Notes under the pieces: generated by a model
Database searches by the model: none
What the model saw: the letters and a program-made list of their open reading frames with translations, nothing else
What the model was told of the DNA's origin: nothing
Program-made: the position numbers and the translations under genes
Source: Butyrivibrio sp. VCD2006
Lineage (GTDB): Bacteria; Bacillota; Clostridia; Lachnospirales; Lachnospiraceae
Assembly (NCBI RefSeq): GCF_000423925.1
Contig: NZ_AUIX01000023.1
Coordinates: forward strand, 38,611 to 102,610
DNA: 64,000 nt
Reading direction: 5' to 3'
Shown: in pieces, positions 7,729 to 17,700 of the stretch
How the letters are laid out: every line of letters begins with the position of its first letter
Position numbering within the stretch: position 1 is the stretch's first letter

Positions 7729-8698
7729 TTCTAAACACGATCCAATTGTGAGACCAGGGTACAGGAAGTCCGAAAAGAGTTACAACCTTTTCGGCTGCAT
7801 TGCGGTACCAGGAGTAATTCCATCCGGCGCCCATGTCCATGTAGACTGCGTTTGTTACGCCGAGCCTTCTAAGCTCCTTCATGAATTCATCAAAATGAAG
7901 CATGTTTACGGAATCGATGATACAAAGACTTCCGTTAAGCTCAGCGAGAGTTCTGTAGCAGCGGGCTCTTGGCCTGTCAAAGCGCATAACAGTCTTTTTA
8001 TCTTTTATAAGTGCGAATTGCATGAAGCCGCTTCCTCCCTCAGAGGCGGCCTTTTTTATTGCACCTTGCGGGTCATCGAATTCAAATGAGAAACCACCGT
8101 TTGAGTAGGTAAAGGCTGCGAAGGATGACTTGTTATAAGGGCTTTCATACAGCTCACCGTTTACGGCGTGATCACCCTCCACATTTTCCTGAGAAAAGCC
8201 AAGACTTACAGTGTGCTGGAAGGCTGCTCCTGAGCACCAGGTTATTGATTTGTCGAATTTTGAAGGACGATCCTTGCACACAAGCTCAACATCTGAATAC
8301 TCGGGAAAAATCACGTAAACCTTGCCGGTGTTGTAAACTAAGGTCTCATCCCCCGGAAGGATTTTTTCAGTGGACATTCTGGTAGCATTGATGCTGTCTT
8401 TAATTTTTACATGATACTGAGAAATCAGTCCCATAAAAATGAAGATAAATGCGGGGATTACCAAAAACGATGTTGCATAAAAAACATGGTAGACAACACG
8501 CATCAGCTTATTCTTCATCTTTTCAGGGCCGTATAAATACATGACAAGCGTGATTAGCTGCAGAGTCATCAGTGACAGATAAAAGCCGTGCAATACATTC
8601 AGCCACATTTGTGCAACAAAAAAGGCAGTATATGCTCCAAGTGAAAGGAGTGTCATGGCCATAAGCCATAATCCGGAAAGTCGTTTACGTATGTTCAT
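7724..8698 (-). CDS. Membrane protein with degenerate phosphodiester-glycosidase (NAGPA)-like domain
   Basis: This protein has 324 residues. Three hydrophobic segments lie within about residues 10-100, then a domain of about 220 residues. The domain resembles the NAGPA/DUF2233 fold: YSNGGFSFEF, a conserved RPRARCYRTLAEL stretch, then MKELRRLGVTNAVYMDMG in place of the usual LDGGGSS. Loss of the triple glycine suggests altered or absent catalysis. ATG 8698 is chosen because GGAG lies 8 bases upstream; an in-frame start at 8761 has none. It overlaps the preceding gene by 14 bp, so the two are translationally coupled. The family assignment is by pattern only. Confidence 0.65.
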   Translation of the reverse strand: MNIRKRLSGLWLMAMTLLSLGAYTAFFVAQMWLNVLHGFYLSLMTLQLITLVMYLYGPEKMKNKLMRVVYHVFYATSFLVIPAFIFIFMGLISQYHVKIKDSINATRMSTEKILPGDETLVYNTGKVYVIFPEYSDVELVCKDRPSKFDKSITWCSGAAFQHTVSLGFSQENVEGDHAVNGELYESPYNKSSFAAFTYSNGGFSFEFDDPQGAIKKAASEGGSGFMQFALIKDKKTVMRFDRPRARCYRTLAELNGSLCIIDSVNMLHFDEFMKELRRLGVTNAVYMDMGAGWNYSWYRNAAEKVVTLFGLPVPWSHNWIVFRN

Positions 8699-9374
8699 TG
8701 TTTTTTCTCCGTTCACGTTTTTCTGCAAGCAGTTCCTGATGTAGCTGTTTAAATGAGTCAAATTGAGATTCGATGCTCACAAGCAGCAGGAATATGGACA
8801 TGTCATTCAGGTATTGGAATGCATTTTTCCACAGTAACATTCGTGTAAATCCAAGCTTGCTGTTTGCAATGAGAAGCAAAAGATATACAACAAATTTAAA
8901 GCTGATAGCCATGCGGTTTAGTATGACATTTTCAGGATTCCCGTGCCTTGCATAATTTATCAGAAAATGATTGAGGGTTATGATGATCGTCATAAGAAAC
9001 GACATTCCGGCAGCAGCCAGATAAATACTACCCTGAACTCCAACTATGAGGTAAGTATCAAAGTCCTCCTCGCCCCACAGTTTTCCAAGAACCAGATAAG
9101 CCTCCTGATACATGATACAGAACAGAACTCCGCCCATTAGTCCTTTTGCCACATCCCAGCTGTAATTGCGATATGCCAGATACATAGCTATGGTCGTCGA
9201 TAGCTTAATCAGGATTTCAAAATTGTTAAAGGAATCACCCTCGTTTGGAATAAAAACAAGACAAATGATACTGGTTACAACAACTAGCGCGCAGGCAGTT
9301 GTCATAAGCTGATCACTTAGAAATATAGATTCATTTTTCGTTTCGGTATTATTATTTTTGCTCATGGAAATCAT
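8685..9374 (-). CDS. Multi-pass membrane protein of unknown function
   Basis: This hydrophobic protein of 229 residues has about six predicted helices (for example TTACALVVVTSIICLVF, GVLFCIMYQEAYLVLG and FVVYLLLLIANSKLGF) and a charged C-terminal tail ending LLAEKRERRKNN. It is not a family I recognise. Two starts are possible, ATG 9374 and ATG 9365, and neither has a good ribosome site. It overlaps the next gene by 14 bp. The pair probably forms one membrane unit. Confidence 0.65.
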   Translation of the reverse strand: MISMSKNNNTETKNESIFLSDQLMTTACALVVVTSIICLVFIPNEGDSFNNFEILIKLSTTIAMYLAYRNYSWDVAKGLMGGVLFCIMYQEAYLVLGKLWGEEDFDTYLIVGVQGSIYLAAAGMSFLMTIIITLNHFLINYARHGNPENVILNRMAISFKFVVYLLLLIANSKLGFTRMLLWKNAFQYLNDMSIFLLLVSIESQFDSFKQLHQELLAEKRERRKNNEHT

Positions 9375-9441
9375 TTTACCAAATTGCAGGGTTCATTGCC
9401 ACAAAATGTACCATTTATGCTGTCTGGAAAGAGGTGGTCTG

Positions 9442-9450
9442 TGTTATAAT
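9442..9450 (+). promoter_or_regulatory. Extended -10 promoter of the 9504 surface-protein gene
   Basis: TGTTATAAT (hexamer 9445-9450) is an extended -10 element. No good -35 is visible, as is common with extended -10 promoters. Transcription would start near 9457, leaving a leader of about 47 bases with GGGGAAAG before the ATG. Confidence 0.6.
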
Positions 9451-9503
9451 CATCTTCTGAGGGGACAGTAGTATTTAAGGAGAAAGTTTTAGGGGAAAGT
9501 AAA

Positions 9504-12500
9504 ATGGGGAAAATCAAAAACAATCTGTTTTTGGTCATCGCATATTTGATGTGCATGATCGTCTTATTTGGGTGCTCATCCATAATTACCAGAGCGGAAA
9601 CAATGATTCCTGCAGAGAATCTTGGTTTTAAAGGTGACGGATATGTTTTCACGGCAAGAACACCGGGATATTATTCTGTTTTGCTCGTCTGCAAGGATGA
9701 TACCGGGACAGAGAGACTTATCTTTTCCGGTTATAACGGTTACCAGGACATAGCTCAAACGATCACTGGAACAAGCACAGAAATAGATCACGGTTTTAAT
9801 TACCTTGGAACATATACGCTTTATGTCATTGGTTCACTTAATAAGATGAAGGAATATGGTTCGATAGAGTCGTATAAGAATGAGCCGGGTTGTGTGATAT
9901 CAAGCTATTCGACAACAATAACCGAGCGTATGCCACAGCCTCAGGATTTAACTCTCAAGGTAAAAAAGAAGAACGGAGAAAAATGCTACTGGATTACCTG
10001 GTCGGATGTAAACCGTGCTCATTTGATCGAGGCTACCGGATACCAAGGCACTTATTGCTCCGACACGAATTACGATACTATTACTGCACGTGAATATGAA
10101 ACAAAAATAAAGGTTAAGGTATTAACCAGCAATTTAAATAAATATGCTAACTCTGAGCCTGTTATTTTAATTGGTCCTGCGTGTACTGATATTTATGATC
10201 CTGATCCTGAGGATGCTAACGAGGATCCTGACCCTGAGATTAGTGATGTTCCATGGCCGGAAGGTTCTGAGGAATCTGATGATCAAAAGGATCCTACAGA
10301 CCCCGGTGAACCAACGCTCCCTCCAAAGCCAAAGAGCACAAACAGAGAACTTTTTGTGGCAGATGCAACGGATACGGCAATGACTGTTGACTGGAGCTGC
10401 GGCGTAGAAAAGATGATCGAAGAATGGCAGGATGCCGGTGCTAAGTCATGGAAGATAAAAAAACCAACAATTGGCTTCATGAAGCTGCCTTATAAAATAA
10501 ATGAATTCAGTAAAGTACAACGTGTAAGTGTTGATTTTGATAAAAAACAGCATACGATCAAAAATCTTGAGCCAAATACCGGCTATTATGTAACTGTTTC
10601 GTTTGATTACGAATATAAGAAAAAATCAGGCAGTCTGGCCAAAGGAAGCAAATCCTTCACGCTTGAGGAAGCATATACGGGTGGAGCTTCTACTGCAGGA
10701 AGCATGAAGGTTTTAGGTGTTACGGGAACTACGGCGCAGGTAGATATCAGGCCGCTGATCAAGAAGATTAAAGAGGAATCCTTGGCTGAGGGTGCAAAGC
10801 GCGTTGAACTGCATTCTGCATATCTTGGCTTTGCGGATCAGGCAGAGGGTAAGGAAGCTGCTCTTAAAGATGCGAAAGCGATGGCGGGAAGTGGGGAGTA
10901 TAGGTTCCATTATAATCAGGGGAATTATACTGTACGCGGACTTTCCACAAAGCATTCTTATACCTTTGTTACATCAATTGTCGTTCAGAGTACCTTTGTA
11001 AAAGAAGGGAAAAACTATCAGACAATCAAAAGCATCTATTCGGTTTTGCCGGATGTTACTACAGAGAGTTACGATGATTCCGCAGTTTTTGCACCTATAG
11101 AGGAATCGCATGAAAAAAACACTAGAAAAGATCTCGATGATAGTGTAGAGATCTATCCGATTTATAGATCCAGTAGTTTTCAATTTTCTGCAGAAGCCAT
11201 GACTGATACTATCACAGTAGACTGGTCAAAGCAGGATGACAGCGGTGCAGTAGTAAGTGGACCAAATAATGAGAAGAAAATCTACCTCGCTTGTGTTGAG
11301 GAGGCGAATTATGACAAAGAAGCTGACGAGCGGCAATTTGGAGCACTGAAAAATTTCGGACCGAATGTACGCGAGGCTGTAAAAAAGGTAGATGCAAGGT
11401 TAATCAAAGTCGATCCTAAAGATAAGACGTATACTTTTACAGAACTTGATCCTGATAAATCTTATCTTGTAATGATGCTCTGCAGCTTCAAAAAAGGAAC
11501 TTTATCCTATAAAAAGATGTACGCATATAAACGCGGCATTGTAACAGAGGGAGAAAAGGGTACTTATGATCTTCGTAAGGGCATAGAGAAATTTACCAAA
11601 AATGCGGATATGTACAACGTAGCCCTGACAAGAAAAGGAAGTGAAGCATATCTTGACTGGAGCAAAACCTTAGAGAAATTCTTTGCTCAGGATTATTTCA
11701 AGGAGCGCTTCGCAAAATTACTTACAACCGGTGGATATCAAACAGCTATAGGTTATTGCGAACTTCCGACCAGGTATACAGAGAAGGAATTGAAGAACTG
11801 CTATCTGGCTGCAAGATCGATGGCATATTCGAGAGACTATGCATCAATCTGTATAGACTCAAAATATACAAATGCCAGAATTTTTGGTCTTAAGCCCGGG
11901 GTTAAATATGTTTTTGCAATCAGGTTCAATTATGGATGCTATGAATATGGAACCTTGACCTCGTTAGAAGACACCATGTACGCCGATGAAAATGGTCTCA
12001 ACTACCTGAAGTGTAAGAAGGTTGGAAAGAATTATGTCGGCTTTGATAATCAGCCTCCGGCTGAGGAAGAGCCCGGAGATGAGCATGGTAGTGGAGATGA
12101 ACCTGGCGGTGGCTCCGATAGTGGAGAATCCGGCGGTGGAAACGGTGGTTCCGATAGTGGAGAATCCGGCGGTTCAGGTAGTGATAATGGTGGTTCCGGT
12201 AACGGCAGTTCAGACAATGGCGGCTCCGGTAGTGATAATGGTGGTTCTGGCAACGATAACGGCGGTTCCGACAATGGCGGTTCTGCTAGCGATAACGGTA
12301 ATGGCGGCTCTGACAATGGCGGAGCAGGCAACGATAACGGTGGTTCTGGTAGCAACAATGGCGGCTCTGATAGTGGCAACAGCAGCACAGAAAACGGAAC
12401 CTCTGCAGCTACAACACCCGTAACTGTTAACACGCAGAATACTCCAATATCCTATAGTGAAAACGGAGTTACTTACAAAATCGGCGTTGACGGAAAAGCT

Positions 12501-12830
12501 ACAGTGGCAAAGATAGACGCAGTTAAGAGGGCTACTATAAATGTAGTAACAGTGAATGGAGTTGAATATCCTGTAACCTCAATTGCAAAGAATGCTGCAA
12601 AGGGCAACAAGAAGCTCGCGTCACTTACAATAGGATCAAATGTCACCAGGATCGAAAGCAAAGCCTTCTATAATTGTAAGAAGCTAAAGAAGGTTACAGT
12701 TAAGGCAAATAAATCTCTTTCAGTAGGAAAGGGAGCTTTCGGCAAGCTTAGCAAGGATGCAAGCGTTAAAATAAACGGCGTCAAGGGAAAAACTAAGAAA
12801 AAACTTATTAAAATAATCTCAAGCAAGTGA
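9504..12830 (+). CDS. Giant secreted surface protein: Fn3-like repeats, Gly/Ser/Asn/Asp linker, C-terminal LRR module
   Basis: This protein has 1108 residues. It begins with a basic then hydrophobic signal segment; VLFGC could be a lipobox, and TRA/ET about residue 31 is a possible signal peptidase I site. A DPDPEDANEDPDPE segment near residue 230 is an acidic spacer. At least three similar Fn3-like domains follow, each opening with MTVDWS, TITVDWS or AYLDWS, over about residues 280-840. Residues 850-980 are a Gly/Ser/Asn/Asp repeat (GGSGSDNGGSGN and variants). The last 125 residues are a BspA-type LRR unit (YPVTSIAKNAAKG, VTRIESKAFYNCKKLKKV). A surface adhesion or carbohydrate-contact role is inference. 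It is monocistronic between its own promoter and terminator. Confidence 0.85.
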   Translation: MGKIKNNLFLVIAYLMCMIVLFGCSSIITRAETMIPAENLGFKGDGYVFTARTPGYYSVLLVCKDDTGTERLIFSGYNGYQDIAQTITGTSTEIDHGFNYLGTYTLYVIGSLNKMKEYGSIESYKNEPGCVISSYSTTITERMPQPQDLTLKVKKKNGEKCYWITWSDVNRAHLIEATGYQGTYCSDTNYDTITAREYETKIKVKVLTSNLNKYANSEPVILIGPACTDIYDPDPEDANEDPDPEISDVPWPEGSEESDDQKDPTDPGEPTLPPKPKSTNRELFVADATDTAMTVDWSCGVEKMIEEWQDAGAKSWKIKKPTIGFMKLPYKINEFSKVQRVSVDFDKKQHTIKNLEPNTGYYVTVSFDYEYKKKSGSLAKGSKSFTLEEAYTGGASTAGSMKVLGVTGTTAQVDIRPLIKKIKEESLAEGAKRVELHSAYLGFADQAEGKEAALKDAKAMAGSGEYRFHYNQGNYTVRGLSTKHSYTFVTSIVVQSTFVKEGKNYQTIKSIYSVLPDVTTESYDDSAVFAPIEESHEKNTRKDLDDSVEIYPIYRSSSFQFSAEAMTDTITVDWSKQDDSGAVVSGPNNEKKIYLACVEEANYDKEADERQFGALKNFGPNVREAVKKVDARLIKVDPKDKTYTFTELDPDKSYLVMMLCSFKKGTLSYKKMYAYKRGIVTEGEKGTYDLRKGIEKFTKNADMYNVALTRKGSEAYLDWSKTLEKFFAQDYFKERFAKLLTTGGYQTAIGYCELPTRYTEKELKNCYLAARSMAYSRDYASICIDSKYTNARIFGLKPGVKYVFAIRFNYGCYEYGTLTSLEDTMYADENGLNYLKCKKVGKNYVGFDNQPPAEEEPGDEHGSGDEPGGGSDSGESGGGNGGSDSGESGGSGSDNGGSGNGSSDNGGSGSDNGGSGNDNGGSDNGGSASDNGNGGSDNGGAGNDNGGSGSNNGGSDSGNSSTENGTSAATTPVTVNTQNTPISYSENGVTYKIGVDGKATVAKIDAVKRATINVVTVNGVEYPVTSIAKNAAKGNKKLASLTIGSNVTRIESKAFYNCKKLKKVTVKANKSLSVGKGAFGKLSKDASVKINGVKGKTKKKLIKIISSK

Positions 12831-12857
12831 TAAACCTAAGCTACAATAAATGATTTC

Positions 12858-12905
12858 AGATGCATCTTTGAGAGTGCAGGATTCTCGAAGATGCATCTTT
12901 TTAAA
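12858..12905 (+). terminator. Terminator of the 9504 gene
   Basis: A 16-bp stem with one mismatch, AGATGCATCTTTGAGA against TCTCGAAGATGCATCT, is followed by TTTTTA. It lies 28 bp after the stop. Confidence 0.9.
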
Positions 12906-12940
12906 AAGTGTTTATAACAAGTTTTTAGCTTTTGTGAATC

Positions 12941-12970
12941 TTGTTAAAACATTAGATTTTTTGATATAAT
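12941..12970 (+). promoter_or_regulatory. cysS promoter
   Basis: TTGTTA (12941-12946) and TATAAT (12965-12970) are 18 bp apart, with TG before the -10. Transcription would begin near 12977, only 35 bases before the ATG, so there is no room for the T-box leader often found before cysS. Confidence 0.75.
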
Positions 12971-13011
12971 GTCGAATGATATAGTTTTTGATTTTAAGGA
13001 GCAGTCTAGAG

Positions 13012-14538
13012 ATGGCACATAAATTCAGCTTTTATAACACTCTTAAAAGAGATGTGGAGGAGTTCATCCCCAGAGAGGACGGCAAGGTTTCAATGTATAC
13101 CTGCGGCCCCACAGTTTACCATTTTGCACATATCGGTAATATCCGTACATATATCATGCAGGACGCACTCATCAAGGCACTTGAATATTGTGGCTACGAT
13201 GTAAAGCGCGTAATGAACATCACTGATGTCGGCCACCTTTCATCAGATGCTGACACAGGTGAGGACAAGATGCTTGCAGGCGCAAAGCGCGAGCACAAGA
13301 CAGTAATGGAGATCGCTGATTTCTATACCAAGGCATTCTTCAAGGATTTCGATGCTGTCGGCAATAAGCGCCCCGATGTCATCGAGCCTGCAACCAACTG
13401 CATTCCTGAGTTCATCCACATGGTTGAGACTCTTCTTGAAAAGGGCTATGCATACGTTGCCGGTGGTAACGTTTACTTCGATACCAGCAAGCTTGAGGAT
13501 TACTATGTATTTTCATCTGCTATCGAGAAGGAGCAGCTTGCAGTCGGTGTCCGCGATGACGTTGAAGAGGATACAGCCAAGAAGAACAAGACAGACTTCG
13601 TTCTTTGGTTTACAAAGTCCAAGTTTGAGGACCAGGCTCTTAAGTGGGACAGCCCCTGGGGTGTTGGTTATCCCGGCTGGCACATCGAGTGCTCATGCAT
13701 TTCCATGAAGCACCTTGGTGAGTTCATCGATATCCACTGTGGTGGTGTTGATAACATTTTCCCTCACCACACCAATGAGATTGCTCAGTCCGAGAGCTAC
13801 CTTGGTCACGAGTGGTGCAAATACTGGTTCCACTCCAATCACTTAAATGACAGAGCAGGAAAAATGAGTAAGTCCAAGGGTGCGGTTCTCACAGTTTCCG
13901 TACTTCAGGAGAAGGGCTATGATCCCCTTGTTTACAGATTCTTCTGCCTCCAGTCACATTACAGAAAGCCCCTCGAGTTTTCCTTCGAGGTTCTTGATAA
14001 CACAGTGACAGCCTACAACAACCTTGTTAAGAAGGTTGAGGCACTCATCGCTTCTGATGAAACATTGAAGGCACTCTCAGAGAAATGCAAGCAGGATAAG
14101 GCCTCAGAGGCAGCAGAAGCTACAGATGTTGCACAGGTTCTTGAAGCAATCAGAAACAGCGCAGACGTAGATCAGAATGTGAAGAAGGAGTTTGAGGATA
14201 AATTCGCGGATGCGGTTTCAAACGACCTCAACACTTCAATGGCTATAACACTTCTTTACGATGTACTTAAGGCTGACACAAATGCAGCTACAAAGCTTGC
14301 ACTTGTAGATAGCTTTGACAAGGTTCTTTCTTTGGACCTCATCGGACATGCACTTGCAGATGACTCTGCAGACATCGATCCTGAGCTTGAAGTTTACATC
14401 AAGGACGCTATCGAGAGAAGAGCAGCAGCTAAGAAGGCAAAGGACTTTGCAACAGCTGATGCTATAAGAGATGAACTCCTTGCCAAGGGTGTTGAGATCA
14501 AGGACACACGCGAAGGCGTTAAGTGGACACTTATCTGA
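13012..14538 (+). CDS. cysS: Cysteinyl-tRNA synthetase
   Basis: This class I aminoacyl-tRNA synthetase of 508 residues charges tRNA-Cys in the cytoplasm. TCGPTVYHFAHIGN contains the first zinc-binding Cys and the HIGH-type motif (HIGN), WHIECSCISMK the next zinc Cys, and GGVDNIFPHHTNEIAQSE the last zinc ligands. GKMSKSKGA is the KMSKS loop. The C-terminal part has the usual helical anticodon region. ATG 13012 is preferred over the upstream start 12988 because AAGGAG precedes it by about 10 bases. Codon choice is more biased (CTT, GTT, GCA) than in the neighbouring surface genes, as expected for a highly expressed housekeeping gene. Length is about 40 residues above short family members, from a charged, Ala-rich stretch near residues 345-385. 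Confidence 0.97.
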   Translation: MAHKFSFYNTLKRDVEEFIPREDGKVSMYTCGPTVYHFAHIGNIRTYIMQDALIKALEYCGYDVKRVMNITDVGHLSSDADTGEDKMLAGAKREHKTVMEIADFYTKAFFKDFDAVGNKRPDVIEPATNCIPEFIHMVETLLEKGYAYVAGGNVYFDTSKLEDYYVFSSAIEKEQLAVGVRDDVEEDTAKKNKTDFVLWFTKSKFEDQALKWDSPWGVGYPGWHIECSCISMKHLGEFIDIHCGGVDNIFPHHTNEIAQSESYLGHEWCKYWFHSNHLNDRAGKMSKSKGAVLTVSVLQEKGYDPLVYRFFCLQSHYRKPLEFSFEVLDNTVTAYNNLVKKVEALIASDETLKALSEKCKQDKASEAAEATDVAQVLEAIRNSADVDQNVKKEFEDKFADAVSNDLNTSMAITLLYDVLKADTNAATKLALVDSFDKVLSLDLIGHALADDSADIDPELEVYIKDAIERRAAAKKAKDFATADAIRDELLAKGVEIKDTREGVKWTLI

Positions 14539-14565
14539 CAACAAGTTAAATAAGAATAATTAAGA

Positions 14566-14602
14566 AAGACTACCGGTTATGATGGCTGGTAGTCTTTTTT
14601 TT
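14566..14602 (+). terminator. cysS terminator
   Basis: AAGACTACC pairs with GGTAGTCTT and is followed by a run of T. It lies 28 bp after the cysS stop. Confidence 0.9.
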
Positions 14603-14655
14603 CGCGCAAAAATTATCTTTAAAACATAATCATAAAAATTTAATAATATGCATTA

Positions 14656-14684
14656 TTGTATTTTGAATATGATTGGAATATTAT
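14656..14684 (+). promoter_or_regulatory. Promoter of the 14763 surface-protein gene
   Basis: TTGTAT (14656-14661) and TATTAT (14679-14684) are separated by 17 bp. This places the start of transcription near 14691 and supports the ATG at 14763 rather than the upstream in-frame TTG at 14673, which lies inside the promoter. Confidence 0.6.
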
Positions 14685-14762
14685 CGACTTAGTGAGTCTC
14701 CGAAAGAGGTGCTCAATTTTGATAAGAAAGTGTTACGTGTATTCAATAACAAGGAGGTTTCT

Positions 14763-17700
14763 ATGAGGCTTGGTAACAGACGCCTAACTTTTGCAGTAAT
14801 TCTTCCATTACTGATTATAACTCTTTTTATGCCATTTGTGGCAATGAGAGCTTCTGCTAAGGTTAGGGACAATAAGGACGTAGTTTTGGTTAATAACGAT
14901 GTACTTACGGCAACTGTGCTTAGTACACATCTGGATAATGCTTCAGGCGGATATAACGAGACCGGATACAATGCAGAGGTTGAGCTTAAGAACAACACAA
15001 ATCAGCCAATCTATGTCCAGATGTATGCCAAGAAAATTAATAATCGTTATATAGGAATTGATCTGCTTGATAGAAATAATGTATTTTCAAATACGGCATC
15101 TGCAACTAGTGAGACGCTGAGTCATTTTGTAAGAATTAATCCTAAGACATCTGTGACCAGATATGCGGTTGTTTCAACTGCGACTTTTGACTTTCTTAAA
15201 ATAAATAAGATCGAACAGATTTCAGGATGGTTCAAGGTTAAGAATATTGGTGGACAAGAAATCACTACCAATGCAGTAGGTGGTTTCAATTATAAGCTTA
15301 TTACTGAGGAGTCACAGGCTCAATCCGTTTTTTCAGATGAAGCTGTTTGTCAGATAAAAGTGGATACAGATAAAGGCTCTTTGAAAATCAATCTTAATTC
15401 ATACGATGAGTCATATTCAAATAACTACGCTTCATCTTATCTTTATGGTGAGGCACAAAATGAAATTGATGATAACATATCAATTACGATATCTAATCCC
15501 GAACAAACAAGAGTATATTACAGTGGTGCCTTGAATAGCACGGGGATACATAAGAATTTTATTCTAACCGGAAATATTCAGGATGAGGGTATTAATGAAG
15601 GCGATTATTGGAAAGATGTACTTAAAGAATCTAATCTGAAAATTGTGATAAATAAACTGGGCAATTTTGAAGCCCTGGCTGAGACGACAATAAGCACTGA
15701 GAAATTAGCAAAGCTTACAAAAGGGAATCCTCAAAGCCCCATATATTCATATGCATCAATTACCGGCAATAGTGTTGTTTACTACGGTAGTGATGAGGTC
15801 ACTTATCAGATGTTAATAGGAAGCTCCTATATGCCTAATAGTGAAGTTACCTGGACATCAAGTGAGGAGGATGTAGCTAAAATAGAAGATGGTCGCCTTA
15901 CAATGGTTGATGCAGGTACTACTGTCATCAAAGCCGAGTATAACGGTACAGTGGCTTCCACGGTAGTTCAGGTAAAAGATCCTGTTATGACCATTAGCAC
16001 TAAGGATATTTATGTTGGAACCAGGAAGTATTTCTCATATACACTTACACCTGATCCATATGAGGATGAGCCTGATTTAGAAATTACGAGCAAAAATGAG
16101 GATATCCTCGAGATACAGGGGAATTACCTGATAGGAAAAAAAGAAGGCGTTGCAGAGGTTGAAGCAACCTATACGACAGGTGCAGGGGTAAAAATAAAAG
16201 CTTCCCAGTTTGTAAAGGTTAAAAAGCTTACAAGCGCAGGCATTCGACTTTCAAGTGATAAGCTCACTTTGTACTATCTTGATCCCGAGACAAGCACAGA
16301 GGATGATTATGATGATTACTCTACAACTAGAGCTCTACGTGTTTACAGTAACTATTCAAGTGGCTCAATTTTAGCTAATCCGACATGGACTATTGCAGAT
16401 AGTTCTGTTGCTGAGATCATCACAAGAGCTTATGAGGATTATGATGATGATGATGATTATGAAATTAACAAAATAAGAATACGTGCCAAGAAGGTTGGAA
16501 AAACAACAATCACGATGACGCTGGGAGATATAACAAAAACCTGTGAAATCGAGGTCCTTGAGCCGCAGAAGGATAAGCCCCAGGAAGATGATGAGGAAAA
16601 AACGGAAGAAGAGGAAGTACAGAAAGCAGCCAGCAACGGTCCTATTCTGAATATTCCTGATTCCAATAGAGTAGTATATTCCGGCGATGACATGGAGGTC
16701 ACTCTCGAAAGAGGTTACTATAGTAATGGTAATTACAATCTGGAATTCTTGTTTGATAATAAAGAGGCTAAGTATCAGTCAGGTTCATTAAATATTACAA
16801 GTATAAACGGACTTAAGTTCTATAATAATTCATATTTAAACTACTACTATAATGTTGGTGCATCTCAATACATTGATGTTTATGCAAATGGAAAGCAGAA
16901 ATTTACACTTTCTATTTATCCCAGAGCTTTTGCACAGCTGGGAACAATGAATATTGATGAGATTAAAGTTGCGCTTACAATAGGAAATGCCAATCACGAT
17001 TTCACGATTTCCAGCCAGAATGGAATCACATATGAGAGAGTAAAAGGTGGTGAAAAGGAAATTGTTAATAATAATGATCTGAGCATCACAGCAACTTCAA
17101 TTTCAGAGTTCACCAACACAGCATACAATTCTACCGTAATAAAATATGGTGATTCAGCTGATGTGACTGTATTTGTTGAGAATAAATCTTCTGAGGCTAT
17201 GGATGTGAGCCTTAATGTTGAGAAGATCAATGGAGTAGATGTTCTTGATAATATTAACTGGTATACAGAGGATGGCGGACAAAATGCCAAGATAAGACCC
17301 GGAGAAAAGGTTTATGGATACTTTGAGATTCCCAGAAGAACCTACGCTCTTGCTAAGAGAGATATAAAATCTCTTGAGGTAGATGTTACTGTAAGGAATG
17401 CAGATGGGACACTTAAAGATACTCCGAATTTAACAGTTGATACATCAGGAATACAGCCAAAAACTCAGGAGCTCTATATTTCCACAAATAGTATCCTTTA
17501 TGAGGGAGAATCATATACAAAGCCTTCAGTTTATTACCTTAATTCAAGGGGATCGTACACTTATTATGAAGATGAGGCATATGATTCTGAACTTACATGG
17601 ACCAGCAGTGATACAGATGTACTTAACGTGACAAGTGACGGCAAGCTCTATCCGATGAAGGAAGGACATGCTATGGTAACTGTATCTGATGGAAAACGCA

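Noticed and set aside
12022..12433. Open frames on both strands over the Gly/Ser/Asn linker
   Set aside because: They arise from the repetitive linker DNA, and their products are low-complexity (PEPPLSLPEPP and similar).
12904..13011. T-box riboswitch before cysS
   Set aside because: The promoter lies only about 40 bases before the start codon and no T-box or specifier stem is present.
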